Program-made: the position numbers and the translations under genes
DNA from: Pseudomicrostroma phylloplanum
Lineage: Eukaryota; Basidiomycota; Exobasidiomycetes; Microstromatales
Assembly: GCA_039545275.1 (NCBI GenBank)
Contig: BCHS01000002.1
Location: 744,001 to 808,000 of the forward strand
Length of the DNA stretch: 64,000 bases
Direction of reading: 5' to 3'
In this document: positions 44,701 through 54,772 of the stretch, piece after piece
How positions within the stretch are numbered: the stretch's first letter is position 1
How the letters are laid out: every line of letters starts with the position of its first letter
Notes under the pieces: model-generated
Database searches by the model: none
Seen by the model: only the letters and a program-made list of their open reading frames with translations
Told to the model about the DNA's origin: nothing

Positions 44701-47056
44701 GGGCCGTGGAGCCGAGGCTGAGCAGCAAAAGGGTGACTTCAGTCAGAGCGCCAAGAGTGACACAGACGTCTCGGCCAGCTATGATGAGGGTGCTCTCTTC
44801 TACCTCCGATCCATGTCGGACCAGCTCCCAGCGCCTACTACCACAAGCAGTGCCGGAGAGGGGAGATCCGTGCCGCCGAGGAATGCAGGACGTGCTGCCG
44901 CGCTCGCCGCTACTGCTGGCGCTGCCGCCTCGAAGGATTCGGCAAGTGCTGCGTCCCCCAGTGTGTACACACAGCCTAGCTACGAGAACACTCCCGTGGT
45001 GTCACGTCGACCTTCCGGTCCCGATGGCACACCCGGCACAATCAGAGGCAACGAAGATCGTCTGGACGAGGACGCCATGGCTGCTTATACCTACCTGGAT
45101 CAACCAGCTTCTCCGTCTGATCAACACCAGCAGCAGAGGGGTGTTGGTGCCCAAGATGCAGCTAGCCGCGCACCCACCACTGTCGCTCCCACTACTATCG
45201 CTACTCCTATGGCTTCCCGACCAGCCCAGCAGACTAGCTACCCATCGAGCTTCAGTCAGAACAAGCGTACGCAAGATCGGAAAGAGGCTGCACAGGCAGA
45301 AGCCGCTGCTCATGCTGAAGCAATGAGCAAGCCTGGGCAACGAATGGGCGTTCAGAGAAAGGGTCTAAAGCAGCCTGGCCGGCATGCCTGGGGAGATGAG
45401 TCTGACGAAGACGAGCAAGAAGATCAGGAGCGAGAGGAGGAGGAGGACGACGATCTGGCACCAGGCGCTCAGACTGTACCCGGTGGGCTGCCTCGGGACG
45501 TATCGTCAGCAGTGGGAGGTGCTCCCGTCTCCTCCCGAACGTCGACTGGCCCCACCAGCAGCAGTAGCTCGACGGACCAGGGCAGAGCTGCTCAGGTCGC
45601 TGCAGCTGCTGGTCTTCCTAAGCCTGGCATGGCCAACAGTACTACAGGCAGCAACGCCTATGGTGTTGCAGGTGGGCGCGTCAGCAGTCCCAGCTCGATG
45701 CAGTCTACGGTCTCAAATCCTTCTGGGGGCCAGCTGCGTGCGGGCGGTATCCACCCAGCATTGATCGCCGGACAATCTCCACAGTCGAGGCAAGCAACCC
45801 AGCAATCGCAGCTCAGCGCCCCACAAGACGAGAGGTCGCGCTCGATCTCGCCCGGTCAAGGCTACCAGATGGGACCTGTCGCCTCTCACAACCGTCAGTC
45901 CTTTGTCACGCTCAACAACAATGACCGACCTGGACAAGCTGCGCCGCCCTTCCAGTCTCACGGACTCTTGCAAGCCGGAACTGCCGATAAGGCGGATCGT
46001 TCGGCGAAGCAGCAAGAGACGGACGCCCGTCAAATGGGCATGCCTATGGTCGAGCCGCCTTCGCAGCCTCCCCAACCTCAAGCCGGCCTGCTGGGTGCCA
46101 TTACCGCCCACGAGCGCGAGCGAAAGGGAGCTGGTGGCCTTGGTGCTACTTTGACGGAGCGTGAGAGGCAGCGAGTCGAGACGGAGCGACGCCAGCGCGA
46201 AGAGGAGCAAATGAACAGGACCTATCAGCAGCAGCAGCAGCAACAGCAAGGCGGCATGATGTCTCCTCAAATGACAGGCGGTCAGTGGGGCGGTATGATG
46301 CCCGGTATGATGCCTGGAATGATGCCAGGTGGAATGATGCCGGGTATGATGCCCAACGGTATGATGGGCAACCCCTTCATGTGGCAGCAGATGATGATGA
46401 TGAACCCCATGATGATGGGAATGGGCATGCCAGGAGGCGGGTACGGCGGCGGTGGTGGTGCCTCTGGCTCCCAGATGAGCCACGGAGGAGGAGCAGGAGG
46501 AGGTGGCGCTGGAAGTGGCGGTGGTCCAGGCGGTGCTTCTCCCCCACCTCAGATGGACCCTTACATGCAGCAGCAGCAGATGCAACAACAGATGGCAGCA
46601 GCTATGGCTGCTCAGCAGGCCTACATGCAAGCAATGGCCCTGTCCGGCCACGGTCAATCGCAACATGGCCATCTCGCGCCCTCACCAAGTCAAGGTCACG
46701 CTCGAGCTCACTCTCCCGGACAAGGCAGTGCAGAGGGAGGTGGACAGAGGGGAGGAGGTCACACACCTTCCATGTCCATGCACGGTATGATGCCTGGAAG
46801 CCCAAGCATGGGCGCATTCCCTTCACACATGTCCATGTACGGTATGCCCATGATGGGTGGATACCCAATGGGCACCGGTGGCGGAATGGGCGGTGGTGCA
46901 CCATCAGAGTTTGGTGGAATGGGATACCAGCAACAACAGCAGTACCAGCAGGGCGGCGGCGGCGGCGGTGGCGGTGGTGGTGCAGGAGCAGGAGCGGGAG
47001 GATATTCATCCCCTTCGATGCGAGGTGGTGCTGGTGGTCGGGATACCCAGGGCTGA
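41780..47056 (+). CDS. Caf120/Skg3-like PH-domain protein
   Basis: Single exon, 1758 residues, the largest gene here. A PH domain starts near residue 225 (YMEGYLSRRDALGADGK, then KAWHLCFVQLSGTVLSVW) and a second conserved segment (MEGWVKARFMGSTEWKKCWLVLT; KKAFATMVYVAHAFAVYPSRPELVEGSSLFKVEGAF; GFVWDARSPQSAFFAYP) runs to about residue 660. This is the layout of yeast Caf120 and Skg3, linked to the CCR4-NOT complex and to bud-neck sites. The N-terminal 200 residues are Gln/Ser/Pro rich. Residues 670-1480 are disordered with acidic and Ser/Ala/Gln runs. The C-terminus is extreme: poly-Gln, repeated MMPGMM, MMMMNPMMMG, long Gly runs. Ends GGRDTQG. Absence of introns over 5.3 kb is notable beside its neighbours. 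Confidence 0.85.
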   Translation: MNGQTSWAATQRGPAQFRPQPGGNSSSDSFDPRITPMNGSGNNALGRAPSNRSSRYGDQQQQQQQPPPSSQQGQYPQQQSSQPQQRFSMAEGSASPAGQGQPPQSSQGAPQRSSTFQALKPSQSQSQQQQPPQSPSMPSGMDASNNGAPHRRTQSLRPFSAFQPLDQVDPYQASSPNASSPPARPSSPTGSTSQSIRTAATPLTFKSPELRSALTLQDSQQKKIYMEGYLSRRDALGADGKPLRSGDPRKAWHLCFVQLSGTVLSVWSVKQMEQAAKEGKEVPPTYINVTDSFVDLIGNLVEDPAEIPGSRGRYENVFALNSAGNNRILFCVEGAVGRRLVQAWINGIRLASWEKVRLEEIYTGSLIRARLGAVGAGSTPDTAPMQGPPPAIKNMSVASPLAKGRMEGWVKARFMGSTEWKKCWLVLTKDRPDDAGTGGGVGRRLWQKLGGAGDRSSVLSISSPSPGSPSPANGGGRPLSVVGSAGQPEIEPPPGCNGAKGTAQFFENRKAKKAFATMVYVAHAFAVYPSRPELVEGSSLFKVEGAFPQSQVVSATNRIRQTGWVMIMPELEVGSKGANAEMMKWIIGFMDAYKLYGRPEGFVWDARSPQSAFFAYPIGPYKERLFLDRELAEFLDVREERHLASRYNLHGIMSARMRGERTPILPPLPTPNTAHTRQLNGAGGPTANSRPNANAQTDNIAEEPAQDGAEPKEELRSPTATGPPTSSEVKSNSLPPLDFGGSREALPKSFEAEPSTSSVQSDSAPPRSSATSNLAAPPQAPSTETAPAQSQFSSRDTGVSQAPGLDAIGEQKSREGSINLDTAIGRHKLHQQEAAARAASSGSASPAQVYGTALQPEEERGGAGARPQPSAPAFTHPETTQNSDRDGSIRGSVKQPSVAESTQAPSNAQSQTRPTILTNNFTDTRPSSGPQSGAASTRSAAVASQAPAPALVSPQPQYAEPTPQAKPVPILAPSGRGAEAEQQKGDFSQSAKSDTDVSASYDEGALFYLRSMSDQLPAPTTTSSAGEGRSVPPRNAGRAAALAATAGAAASKDSASAASPSVYTQPSYENTPVVSRRPSGPDGTPGTIRGNEDRLDEDAMAAYTYLDQPASPSDQHQQQRGVGAQDAASRAPTTVAPTTIATPMASRPAQQTSYPSSFSQNKRTQDRKEAAQAEAAAHAEAMSKPGQRMGVQRKGLKQPGRHAWGDESDEDEQEDQEREEEEDDDLAPGAQTVPGGLPRDVSSAVGGAPVSSRTSTGPTSSSSSTDQGRAAQVAAAAGLPKPGMANSTTGSNAYGVAGGRVSSPSSMQSTVSNPSGGQLRAGGIHPALIAGQSPQSRQATQQSQLSAPQDERSRSISPGQGYQMGPVASHNRQSFVTLNNNDRPGQAAPPFQSHGLLQAGTADKADRSAKQQETDARQMGMPMVEPPSQPPQPQAGLLGAITAHERERKGAGGLGATLTERERQRVETERRQREEEQMNRTYQQQQQQQQGGMMSPQMTGGQWGGMMPGMMPGMMPGGMMPGMMPNGMMGNPFMWQQMMMMNPMMMGMGMPGGGYGGGGGASGSQMSHGGGAGGGGAGSGGGPGGASPPPQMDPYMQQQQMQQQMAAAMAAQQAYMQAMALSGHGQSQHGHLAPSPSQGHARAHSPGQGSAEGGGQRGGGHTPSMSMHGMMPGSPSMGAFPSHMSMYGMPMMGGYPMGTGGGMGGGAPSEFGGMGYQQQQQYQQGGGGGGGGGGAGAGAGGYSSPSMRGGAGGRDTQG
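46200..47040 (+). repeat. Low-complexity coding tract: Gln, Met-Pro-Gly and Gly runs
   Basis: CAG/CAA runs, ATGATGCC(C/T)GG-type repeats coding for MMPG (46297-46360), and GGC/GGT/GGA runs (46435-46530, 46951-47000). Likely to be length-variable and aggregation-prone or phase-separating. Confidence 0.8.
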
Positions 47057-47733
47057 GCGACGTGACGCCCTACGTGATACGATGTGGCCGGCCAGCCACC
47101 AGCCAGGGAGCCAGGGAGCTAGCGCTACGACCTTACCCCACCTTACCCTATCAGAAGCAGAAGCAGAAGCAGAAGTAGAAGGAGATCGCAAGACTCAATG
47201 CCAATTCCGAACATTCCATTCCATTCTCCCCTTTCACTCCACCTCTATCCATGTCCGCGTTTCGTTGAACCTAAGCCCAATCGTTCCGAGCACAAGCCCA
47301 AGCTCATTCATTGTATTGATTCTTTATGGAATTGGAGATAAGATTGTCATTGAGCCCTCGAAACTCCCTGATTGCAATAATGCGGATGCGGATGTGCTTC
47401 GTGTCATTGTTCCATTGTTCAATTTTCGTTGCACGGTGGTACGGAGGTGTGAGTAAGTGAGAGTGAGTGAGCAGACTACGGGACCGAGATGCAAGCGGGA
47501 GGAGAAGGGAATGGAGGAATGAAGAGATGTATGTATTTGATCCGTACAGCTGAGCTGAGCTAAAAGTGAATATGGCAGAGCCGGAACCATAGAAGGGAGA
47601 TGAGAAAAAGGGAGGGGGAACGTTCTGGCTCCTCTGCCTTCGGTCTGCCGTACCTGGCTGCTATGCTATGCTATGCTATGCTATGCTGTACGTTATGCTA
47701 CAGACAAGACTCTTGCGAGCCCGGCCCACTCCT
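47057..47733. other. Convergent 3' region with a pentanucleotide microsatellite
   Basis: 677 bp between converging stop codons, holding both 3' untranslated regions. AGAAGC repeats at 47152-47175, AGTGAG at 47455-47472 and (CTATG)5 at 47661-47685. No gene. Confidence 0.45.
47661..47685 (+). repeat. (CTATG)5 microsatellite
   Basis: Five perfect copies, in the 3' flank of the phospholipase B gene. Confidence 0.9.
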
Positions 47734-49926
47734 CTACAAAAGCAGCGCCACTCCAGCCACACCCGCCAACATGCTCAAACTGAACATCGCCTGCCATCCA
47801 CCCGCACTGCCGAGGAGCGCTCCCGTGCTCCTCCCCCCTGCGCTCGATGCATCAGCAGAAGAAGTCGATGCGGGTGCTCCCGAAGAAGGCGGGGCGGCCT
47901 GGATGTTAGTGTCTCCCACCCACTGCGGTGTACCAATTGCGGGCGAGTAGGCCTCCGCTGGAGTGGAGTCGTCCTCCACTCCATCCCAGCAGTACATGTC
48001 CATGCAGGTTGTGCATGCCTCGGGCCTGCTCACACCGCTGCGGGCCCAGGATCGCTCTAGCATTCCGCACGCAAGACATTGTGACCATGTGGCGTTGTTC
48101 CCGCCTAGGGAGGCGAGGGCGACACCGTTGTCCAGCATTCCCTGGGCTTCAGTGGTATTGTAGGCGAGCTGGTAGGTGGAGAAGTTGCTCAGGAAGTTGT
48201 AGGGATAGTTGGGGACATAGGCTACAATGGGCGCCTCGAACCCACGAGCGGCAGTGCCTGCATTGGTTGCGTTGCTGGCGTTGCATCCGAAGAAGACGGG
48301 GCGGGTGTTGAGACCGCGGTTGACAAAGGTATTCGTCGAAGGGAAGTAAGGGGAGGGCACCTCGGGGTAGACGCCCGTCTGAGCTCGCAGGGTGACCTGG
48401 TACAGGGAAGATCCGTTGGGCCAGAAGAGAGTAGTGTCTGCTGACGCGTCGAGGGCGAGGATGAAGTCGAGCTGGCGAGCTGGCTGCAGCAGAGGCCAGA
48501 GGGGCACATTCTGGTTGTCCAGACCTCCATCGACCATGGTGATGAGCTCTTGCGAGGCCAGTTCAATGTCGGTGTAGTTTGCAAAGGGGTTGGGCACCTG
48601 ACTGACATCGTTCTCCTGCGAACCAATCTCCTGAAGAACAGACTCGATGGCGGACTTGATGATAGAGTCTCCATCATCCTGCAGCAGAGTGATGAGGGCT
48701 CCGTTGAAGAGGGAAGCAGAGGTTCCGACGACCCAGCCAAAGTTCTCAAAGCCCCTTACGCAGCGAGTGATTTCACCATTGGAAATGTTGGAGCCCAAGA
48801 CGTCAATGGGAACAAAGGCCTTGACGCGGTCCCAAGTACCGTACTCGTAAGGGGTGAACTCGAAGATGGTAGTGTTAGAGAAGATGAGCATCTCGCCCGG
48901 CTCTCGCTCGTCGGCAATGACGACGGGGTAGGGGTATGTGGCCCCTGTGAAGGACGAGGTGTTTCGGATATCACTGAATGTGGTGGCTTGACCCTGGTCG
49001 GGGTAAGCAGTATCGTTGAGAAGATGGTAGCTCAAAGCCCTGCCCCAGTAGTCTGTGATACTCGTCGTGAAGCCTTCGTCCCGCTTGTCCGATACATCAC
49101 TGACCAGGTCGGCGTAGAAGGAAATGGTGCCATCGTCAGGCAGAACAAGGTTGTTGTCCAAGTCTAGAACTTCATCAACCAGTCTTTGAGCGGTGGGGAA
49201 GCCGTTGATAGCGTAGGCACCCGTGGCCCAGGAGCCTCCAGAAAGACCTGCGAGGTAGTCGGCACGCTGCAAGATTCCTCCCACACCGGCTCCACTCGCA
49301 GTAGCATTTCTCTCGTCCAGGCCCTGGGTCACACCCAAGCCGAACAACATGGCCCTGTATCCACCTCCACTGATGGCGATACCAGTGCGTGGAATGTTGT
49401 TGACTGTGTTGGTGTAGTTGGCCACATCAAAGTCGCCACCGAGGTTGGGTCCTGGCGAGGCCGAGGAGAGCCAGGTGGACCAGCTGCTCTGCAGAGCCTG
49501 GCGATGCTGGGAGATGTAAGCAGTCTCATTGGCGTTGATCTCCTGGGAAGTGGCATTTCGAACATAGCCAGTAGCGCCCCCCGTCTGGTCAGTAGGGGCG
49601 CCCGGGCAGTTTGTGGAGATGGTCGGGGCGTAGGTGCCATCAGGGTTGGATCTCTTGACGGATCTGGCGAGTGTGCGCATCTCCAAGATCTCCCGCGCCT
49701 GCTGTGCGCTGAGGGGAGCAAGTCCGTCTGCTGCGCGCTTCTCACTGACAGCTCTGGCTACAAGGAGACTTCCGAGAAGCTCCTGCTTCTGAGCAAGTGA
49801 CAGGGCCCTGAGCTCATTCTGAGCTACAAGAGGCACAGAGGCGGGTGGGGCGGCTAGGATAGGAGTGGCCAGGAACAGCGTCGAGGCGACGACGCCTACA
49901 AGGCTGGTGAGAGATGCGATGTGCAT
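47734..49926 (-). CDS. Secreted, probably GPI-anchored phospholipase B (lysophospholipase)
   Basis: Single exon, 730 residues. Signal peptide about residues 1-25 (LATPILAA). The catalytic core shows SGGGYRAM (186-193, oxyanion region), GLSGGSW (227-233, nucleophile Ser229) and VDGGLDNQNVPLWPLL (about 464, Asp), the Ser-Asp dyad of the cPLA2-like fungal phospholipase B family. These enzymes release fatty acids from phospholipids and lysophospholipids in the cell wall and periplasm. Many NxS/T sites (over 15) indicate heavy N-glycosylation. A Cys cluster near residue 625-660 (CLACGM, then CTTCMDMYCWDG) matches the family. The end, Ser/Ala/Gly-rich followed by SMLAGVAGVALLL, is a GPI-attachment signal. 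Residues 60-95 with KR and RSVKR suggest a processed propeptide (inferred). Confidence 0.93.
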   Translation of the reverse strand: MHIASLTSLVGVVASTLFLATPILAAPPASVPLVAQNELRALSLAQKQELLGSLLVARAVSEKRAADGLAPLSAQQAREILEMRTLARSVKRSNPDGTYAPTISTNCPGAPTDQTGGATGYVRNATSQEINANETAYISQHRQALQSSWSTWLSSASPGPNLGGDFDVANYTNTVNNIPRTGIAISGGGYRAMLFGLGVTQGLDERNATASGAGVGGILQRADYLAGLSGGSWATGAYAINGFPTAQRLVDEVLDLDNNLVLPDDGTISFYADLVSDVSDKRDEGFTTSITDYWGRALSYHLLNDTAYPDQGQATTFSDIRNTSSFTGATYPYPVVIADEREPGEMLIFSNTTIFEFTPYEYGTWDRVKAFVPIDVLGSNISNGEITRCVRGFENFGWVVGTSASLFNGALITLLQDDGDSIIKSAIESVLQEIGSQENDVSQVPNPFANYTDIELASQELITMVDGGLDNQNVPLWPLLQPARQLDFILALDASADTTLFWPNGSSLYQVTLRAQTGVYPEVPSPYFPSTNTFVNRGLNTRPVFFGCNASNATNAGTAARGFEAPIVAYVPNYPYNFLSNFSTYQLAYNTTEAQGMLDNGVALASLGGNNATWSQCLACGMLERSWARSGVSRPEACTTCMDMYCWDGVEDDSTPAEAYSPAIGTPQWVGDTNIQAAPPSSGAPASTSSADASSAGGRSTGALLGSAGGWQAMFSLSMLAGVAGVALLL

Positions 49927-51110
49927 CTTGTCTAGCGGGAGGATAGGTGACGCTAGATGTTTCGGGTGTGGGAGAGGTCAGTAGGATGTAGTAGGAAGGA
50001 AAGAAGAAGGTAAATGTATGCTGCTTATCATGAGCTGCGAGAGGAGATGCAGACGACAAGTGGAATCAAAAAGGGGGAAAGTGTGCCGAGTGAGCGGCGT
50101 TAAGTTGCCGAGCGAGCGGCTTCTGCCTGCCTCCGGGGCTTAGTGGCGTCGCCTGCCCACCGGAACATTGCGCCCGAAAGCCTGATCGCGTGGGCCGAGC
50201 AGTTGAGCCACATGCGAAGAGGAAGACGCACAACAGAGGATAAAGAATCCTGTTGATGCTCCTCGCCATCGTGAGTGGGCGGCGTCGGCGGCATGTTGAT
50301 GGTAGGCCCGATGACGCTGCCTGCAGCACAGAACGGGCGAACGGCAAGAGCAAGAGCAAGAGCAAAAGCCAAGACGCGAGGGGCAACCTATCGGGGGCCG
50401 ATATGATTGCGCCTATTCGCCTGCTCACCTGTCCGCGTCTGTCCCTCGTCGGCATCTTGATCCGATGCGCCTTTGACGCGCGTGCGGCCCGCGTCCATGC
50501 CTTTGGGTGAGATCCCGCCTGCGCCCGCCCAGATAGCCAGCCGGCTTGGCCTCGGACCCTTGTCTGAACAAGTCGGAACGTGGACGAGATAGATGGAGGC
50601 GAGGGAAGCTTCTCTTCCTTGACAGGATCGGCGGAGCATCCCTTCGCTAGTGTGTTGGCGGGGTAAGGTGATGTGGGTCATCTGATCGTTCCTGTTGGCT
50701 GATCCCGAGTACGTACGGGTGGGAACGAATATAGACAGGCGGTGAGGCAAGGCCAGGCAAGGCAGGCAGGAGTCAATCCTCTGCGCGTCCTTGTCCTTGG
50801 TGCGACCCCCATTGCGCCGGGACCCTCCACGGGGCCAAGGCGGGTGCGGGGAGGGGCGTGCGCCAGGCCGCGCCTAGACCAACTACGCCCTGCCTGCCTT
50901 TCCGTCCATGACCATCGCTCACTCGTGAAAGACTGTGTGACAAACAAAGACCTCCTTCTCTAGCTCTTCACCCTCGTACTCTCATCGTGGACATCGTGGT
51001 TTATTCTTGCCTGCCTGCTCTCAAACAAGGAGTCATAGGTGACCCCCGAGGCGAGCACTGCCCACCCACGCCTTGATTACTATCGCACACTTCCCACCGC
51101 TCCGTCCATC
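49927..51110. promoter_or_regulatory. Divergent region phospholipase B / DGAT2
   Basis: 1184 bp. Holds both promoters. GGCAAGGC/AGGCAGGC repeats occur at 50745-50772 and GCAAGAGCAAGAGCAA at 50345-50370. No coding gene supported. Confidence 0.4.
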
Positions 51111-52807
51111 ATGGGCCAAGGTGAGGCCCCTACCAATCACATCGAACAGGAAGACTCGAGCAACGACTCTGTAGCTCAACCACAGAAACAAGAAGCAGAA
51201 GCGGACATACCTACCGTCATCGATGAGCATGGCAGGGAAATTGTGGGGAGGACATCGGCTGATCAGGGCAAAGAGGCTAGATTGCCAGAGCAGTCGTGGA
51301 GGTGAGCGACTCCTAGCGTCAAGCTCAGTGGGAGACGTCTAGCTCTGAACAAACCTTCTTTTCTCCATCACGTCAGATTCGCTCCCCTATCAGTGCCTCG
51401 ACAGCGGCGACTGCAGACACTAGGCGTCCTGATATGGGGTGTGGGCCTGCCCGTTTGCGTGTCCCTCTTCTTCCTCCTGATGTGAGTATAGCATACAGGG
51501 ATACATACTCACACACTCATGCTCACCCGAACGTCCGTCCCTCCCTATCCCATCCCTACAGCTCTCTCCCTCCCTTGTGGCCACTACTCACTGTCTATCT
51601 GATCTGGATGTGGTTCGATGACGCACACGAGAGTGGGGGGAGGAAGGTCAAGTGGGTGAGGAGGCTGTCCATCTTCAAGTACTTTGCGGAATACTTTCCC
51701 GTGAGCTTGATCAAAGTGAGTAGCTTACCAGCACGAGGCAAGGGTTCAATTGACGCGGTCTGCCATCTGACCACCAACACCGCTCCTCCACCAAACAGAC
51801 GGCTGATCTACCGCCCGATCGTCCCTACATCTTCGGATATCACCCGCACGGCATCATCGGCATGGGAGCCGTAGCGACCTTTGCAACAGAAGCTCTTGAC
51901 TTCTCGGATACTTTTCCCGGTATCGAACCCCGCCTCTTGACTCTAGCTAGCAACTTCAAGCTTCCCATCTACAGAGACTTGCTACTTGCAATGGGTCTGT
52001 GCAGTGTCAGTCGGAGGAGTTGTGAGAGGGCCCTTCGAAAGGGCAAAGGATCCAGCATTACTATTGTGGTCGGAGGAGCAGCAGAGAGCTTGAATGCTCG
52101 ACCGGGGGTGAGTGGACGCGTGCGAGACGAAGCGTTAGAGATCTGGGAGAGCGATCTTACTCAGCCTACGTCGTTTTGGCTCTGAATCAGACGGCGGATC
52201 TGGTCTTGAGGAGGCGCTTGGGCTTCATCAAGATAGCAATGAAGAGCGGGGCGGACCTAGTCCCTGTGTAAGTCAACCACAGCGACGACTGGGCACTCTC
52301 ACGCCATTGCTCGCTCACCTCGTCTCGCTCTCCCCATCTTCCTCTCCATACCTCCCAGCTTCGCATTTGGAGAGAACGACATCTACGAGCAGCTGGCCAA
52401 CGAAAAGGGCACAAAAGTGTACACGCTTCAAAAGCGATTCCAGGCTATCTTTGGCTTCACACTACCCTTGTTCCACGGCAGGGGCGTCTTCAATTACAAC
52501 TTTGGATTCCTGCCCTTTCGACATCCGATCGTCAGCGTAGGTGAGTGTTGCCAAATCCGGAGTGGTGCTGGTTAGTATAGCAGCGCGGGAAAGGAACGCT
52601 TGCTGAACCTCCCTCTCCCTTCTATCTGTCTCCCCCATTTTCCTCCTAGTCGGTCGTCCAATCCACGTGACGCAATCCTCAAACCCAACAAAGGAGCAGC
52701 TCGATGCAGTGCAAAAGGAGTACATTGCCGAGTTGAACCACATCTGGGATACTTGGAAGGACTCGTATGCCGCGCATCGTAGGAGGGAATTGACTATTGT
52801 TGATTGA
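51111..52807 (+). CDS. DGA1: Diacylglycerol O-acyltransferase type 2
   Basis: Seven exons: 51111-51301, 51377-51481, 51562-51715, 51799-52107, 52191-52267, 52359-52540 and 52650-52807, 391 residues. DGAT2 makes triacylglycerol from diacylglycerol and acyl-CoA at the ER and lipid droplets. Signatures: a hydrophobic hairpin (about residues 75-112), YFPVSLIK, YIFGYHPHGIIGMGA (catalytic HPHG at 165-168), VVGGAAESLNARPG, GFIKIAMKSGADLVPVFAFGEND across an intron, and VVGRPIHVTQSSNPTKEQLD near the end. All six introns start GTGAGT, GTGAGC or GTAAGT and every junction restores conserved sequence. The N-terminal 60 residues are a polar Gln/Glu-rich tail, variable in this family. Confidence 0.95.
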
Positions 52808-53405
52808 TTGAGGGAGGGTTGAGGTGGAGGTGATCTGCTGGGTGAGGTGGGAAGGACAGACAGACAGACAGTGAGGAGGCAGACAGGCAGGTGGGTGAAC
52901 GGGTGAGAGTCCTACTTGTCCGCATTCGTCTGTTCGTCTGGTCAGTCAGTCTGTCGCTCTATCGCTCTCTCCCCATGCCGCCTCTCTCTCCCCACCGTCT
53001 CTATGCTTACCCCGTCTCCGAGCATCATATCGCATCGCATCGCATCGCATAGCAGAGCATCCAATCGATCAATCTCATACGGACGGGTGGATAAAAGCGC
53101 ATTGAATCGCAGCACATCACAGGCTCGGCGCTCCACGACTTGCGACGTGCGACACGTGCGTGGCGATGAAGGTCCATTGTTCAGCGACGGATATTGTGGG
53201 ATCGTTGACGGAGGGATACTTCTCTCTCTCTCTGCCTTCTTCTTCTGCCTGACTCGCCCATCTGCCGCTGCGCTGCCGAGAGAGACCTGTCCTGCCTCTC
53301 CGTACCTTTCGTTCGCCTCTCCACCCTGGCTAGCTAGCTCCCGTCCATCCTCCTCTCTCCTCTTCTCCCTCCCCCTCCCCCTCCCCCCTTTTTCAGCTTC
53401 GCTCT
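52808..53405. other. Convergent 3' region with simple repeats
   Basis: 598 bp. (CAGA)n at 52857-52870, (CGCAT)4 at 53031-53050 and long CT-rich tracts at 53220-53235 and 53350-53395. No gene. Confidence 0.45.
53031..53050 (+). repeat. (CGCAT)4 microsatellite
   Basis: Four perfect copies in the intergenic stretch between DGAT2 and the Pex11 gene. Confidence 0.85.
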
Positions 53406-54772
53406 TCAAGCAGAAGGCAAGCTAGCCGTGGCCCTCCAGCCTGGCCTGATTCCCGCAACGGCGGCAATGGTGCCGAAGAGTCCCACCCAGGCTTCCGAGT
53501 TGAAGATGCCGGAGGGACATGACCTGTGGACCAGGGGGGAGATGGAGGAGGTTAGAGTCAGGATTTACTGCTTTGCCATGCGGCAGGCGTACTAGGAGCG
53601 ATTTTGCATCTCCTTTCAGTGTGCAGTCTGTACTCACCAGTGAATCGTGAGGGGCAGGTAGCCCAGGTTGACCCAGAGCTGCGAGATGATGGCCTGTTTC
53701 CTCTCATCCAGATCGTCCCACAGCCTGCGCGTCACCACCTGCTCGTCATTCGCGTCCTCCTCGTCCACCTCTCCTGCGCCAGTCTTTTCGCTCAGTGCTG
53801 CCTTCTCCTTCCCACTGCTCTGCGTCTGCAAGCTTCCAGGCGCAGGCGTCGGGTGACCCCTACTCCTCTCCAATGCCCTCGCCCTGAGCCTGAGCAGCCT
53901 GTTGTCCTCTACTAGATGGAGGAGCTGGAGTCCCACGTACACGGCCCAGAGTCTGCAGGACCAGAGCCAGAGTCGGTTTTGGTTGGGCGTGGAGACGGGG
54001 AGGATGGAGTGGCCGGAGAGGTAGGCGACTGCTTCCATTGGGCAGTAGAGGAGCATAGACCAGCCTTGGATGCGCTCGATCATGTGTAGTGGGCGAGTGG
54101 GAGGGTGATGCCGCTCAATGTCGATCATCTGAAGATGAGCGAGGGAGGAGAGGGGGAGATAAGAAGACGGGAGACGCGGTCAGCTACGATCGCAGACCAG
54201 ATCTGCTTCCCAAGCGCTCGCTGCCACTCACCCATTTCAGCATTGGCAGAACTCCCCAGATCCTGAACAAGACCCTGGCATCTCCGATGAGCGAGGAGAG
54301 CTTCTCCAGTCTCCTAGCATTGGCCGAGCCTCCCTTGTATGCATGATAACCCTTATTGCCTGCCAGACGCAGACGTATGGCATGTTGCAGTGTCAATATG
54401 GGGATGATCAGCTTGGATCCATACTGCGTCAGCATCAACGCCTGTACGAGTCACCAGAGAGGGGAGAGGGAGCGGAGCGTGAGCATTGACACGTCTTAGA
54501 TCGTATCTTCTCGTTTTCCTCCTCCTATCCGCGCCTCGCTTCCTGCTAAGCCCTGTTCCTCCCCGAGCTTGCTCCGTTCGTCCCCTTACCTTGTCAGTCC
54601 CACTCCAAGAGCTCAAGTAGCGAATGAGCCTGTCCAGGGTCTCATTCGGGGCGACATTCGAGAAGCAACCCAGCGTCCGATCCGCAAGGGTAGGTGGTGG
54701 AACAGGCCGGGAACGTCTGCGAGCAGCCGCGGCGGTGGACGAAGACGAGGAAGAAGAAGCGGAAGCGGACAT
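53406..54772 (-). CDS. Pex11-family peroxisomal membrane protein
   Basis: Four exons: 54772-54590, 54441-54232, 54128-53638 and 53523-53406, 333 residues. Pex11 proteins elongate and divide peroxisomes. The spliced product reads NETLDRLIRYLSSWSGTDKALMLTQYGSK at the start of the domain, then RRLEKLSSLIGDARVLFRIWGVLPMLKW, MIERIQGWSMLLYCPMEAVAYLSGH, RLWLWSCRLWAVYVGLQLLHLVED and, at the end, EAWVGLFGTIAAVAGI, the usual C-terminal membrane segment. A Ser/Ala-rich N-terminal tail (residues 1-30) and a charged Glu/Asp/Ser loop (about residues 215-265) are extra. The last exon was found by phase and by WVGLFGTIAA; its final residues are less sure. Length and layout resemble the Pex11C subgroup. Confidence 0.87.
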
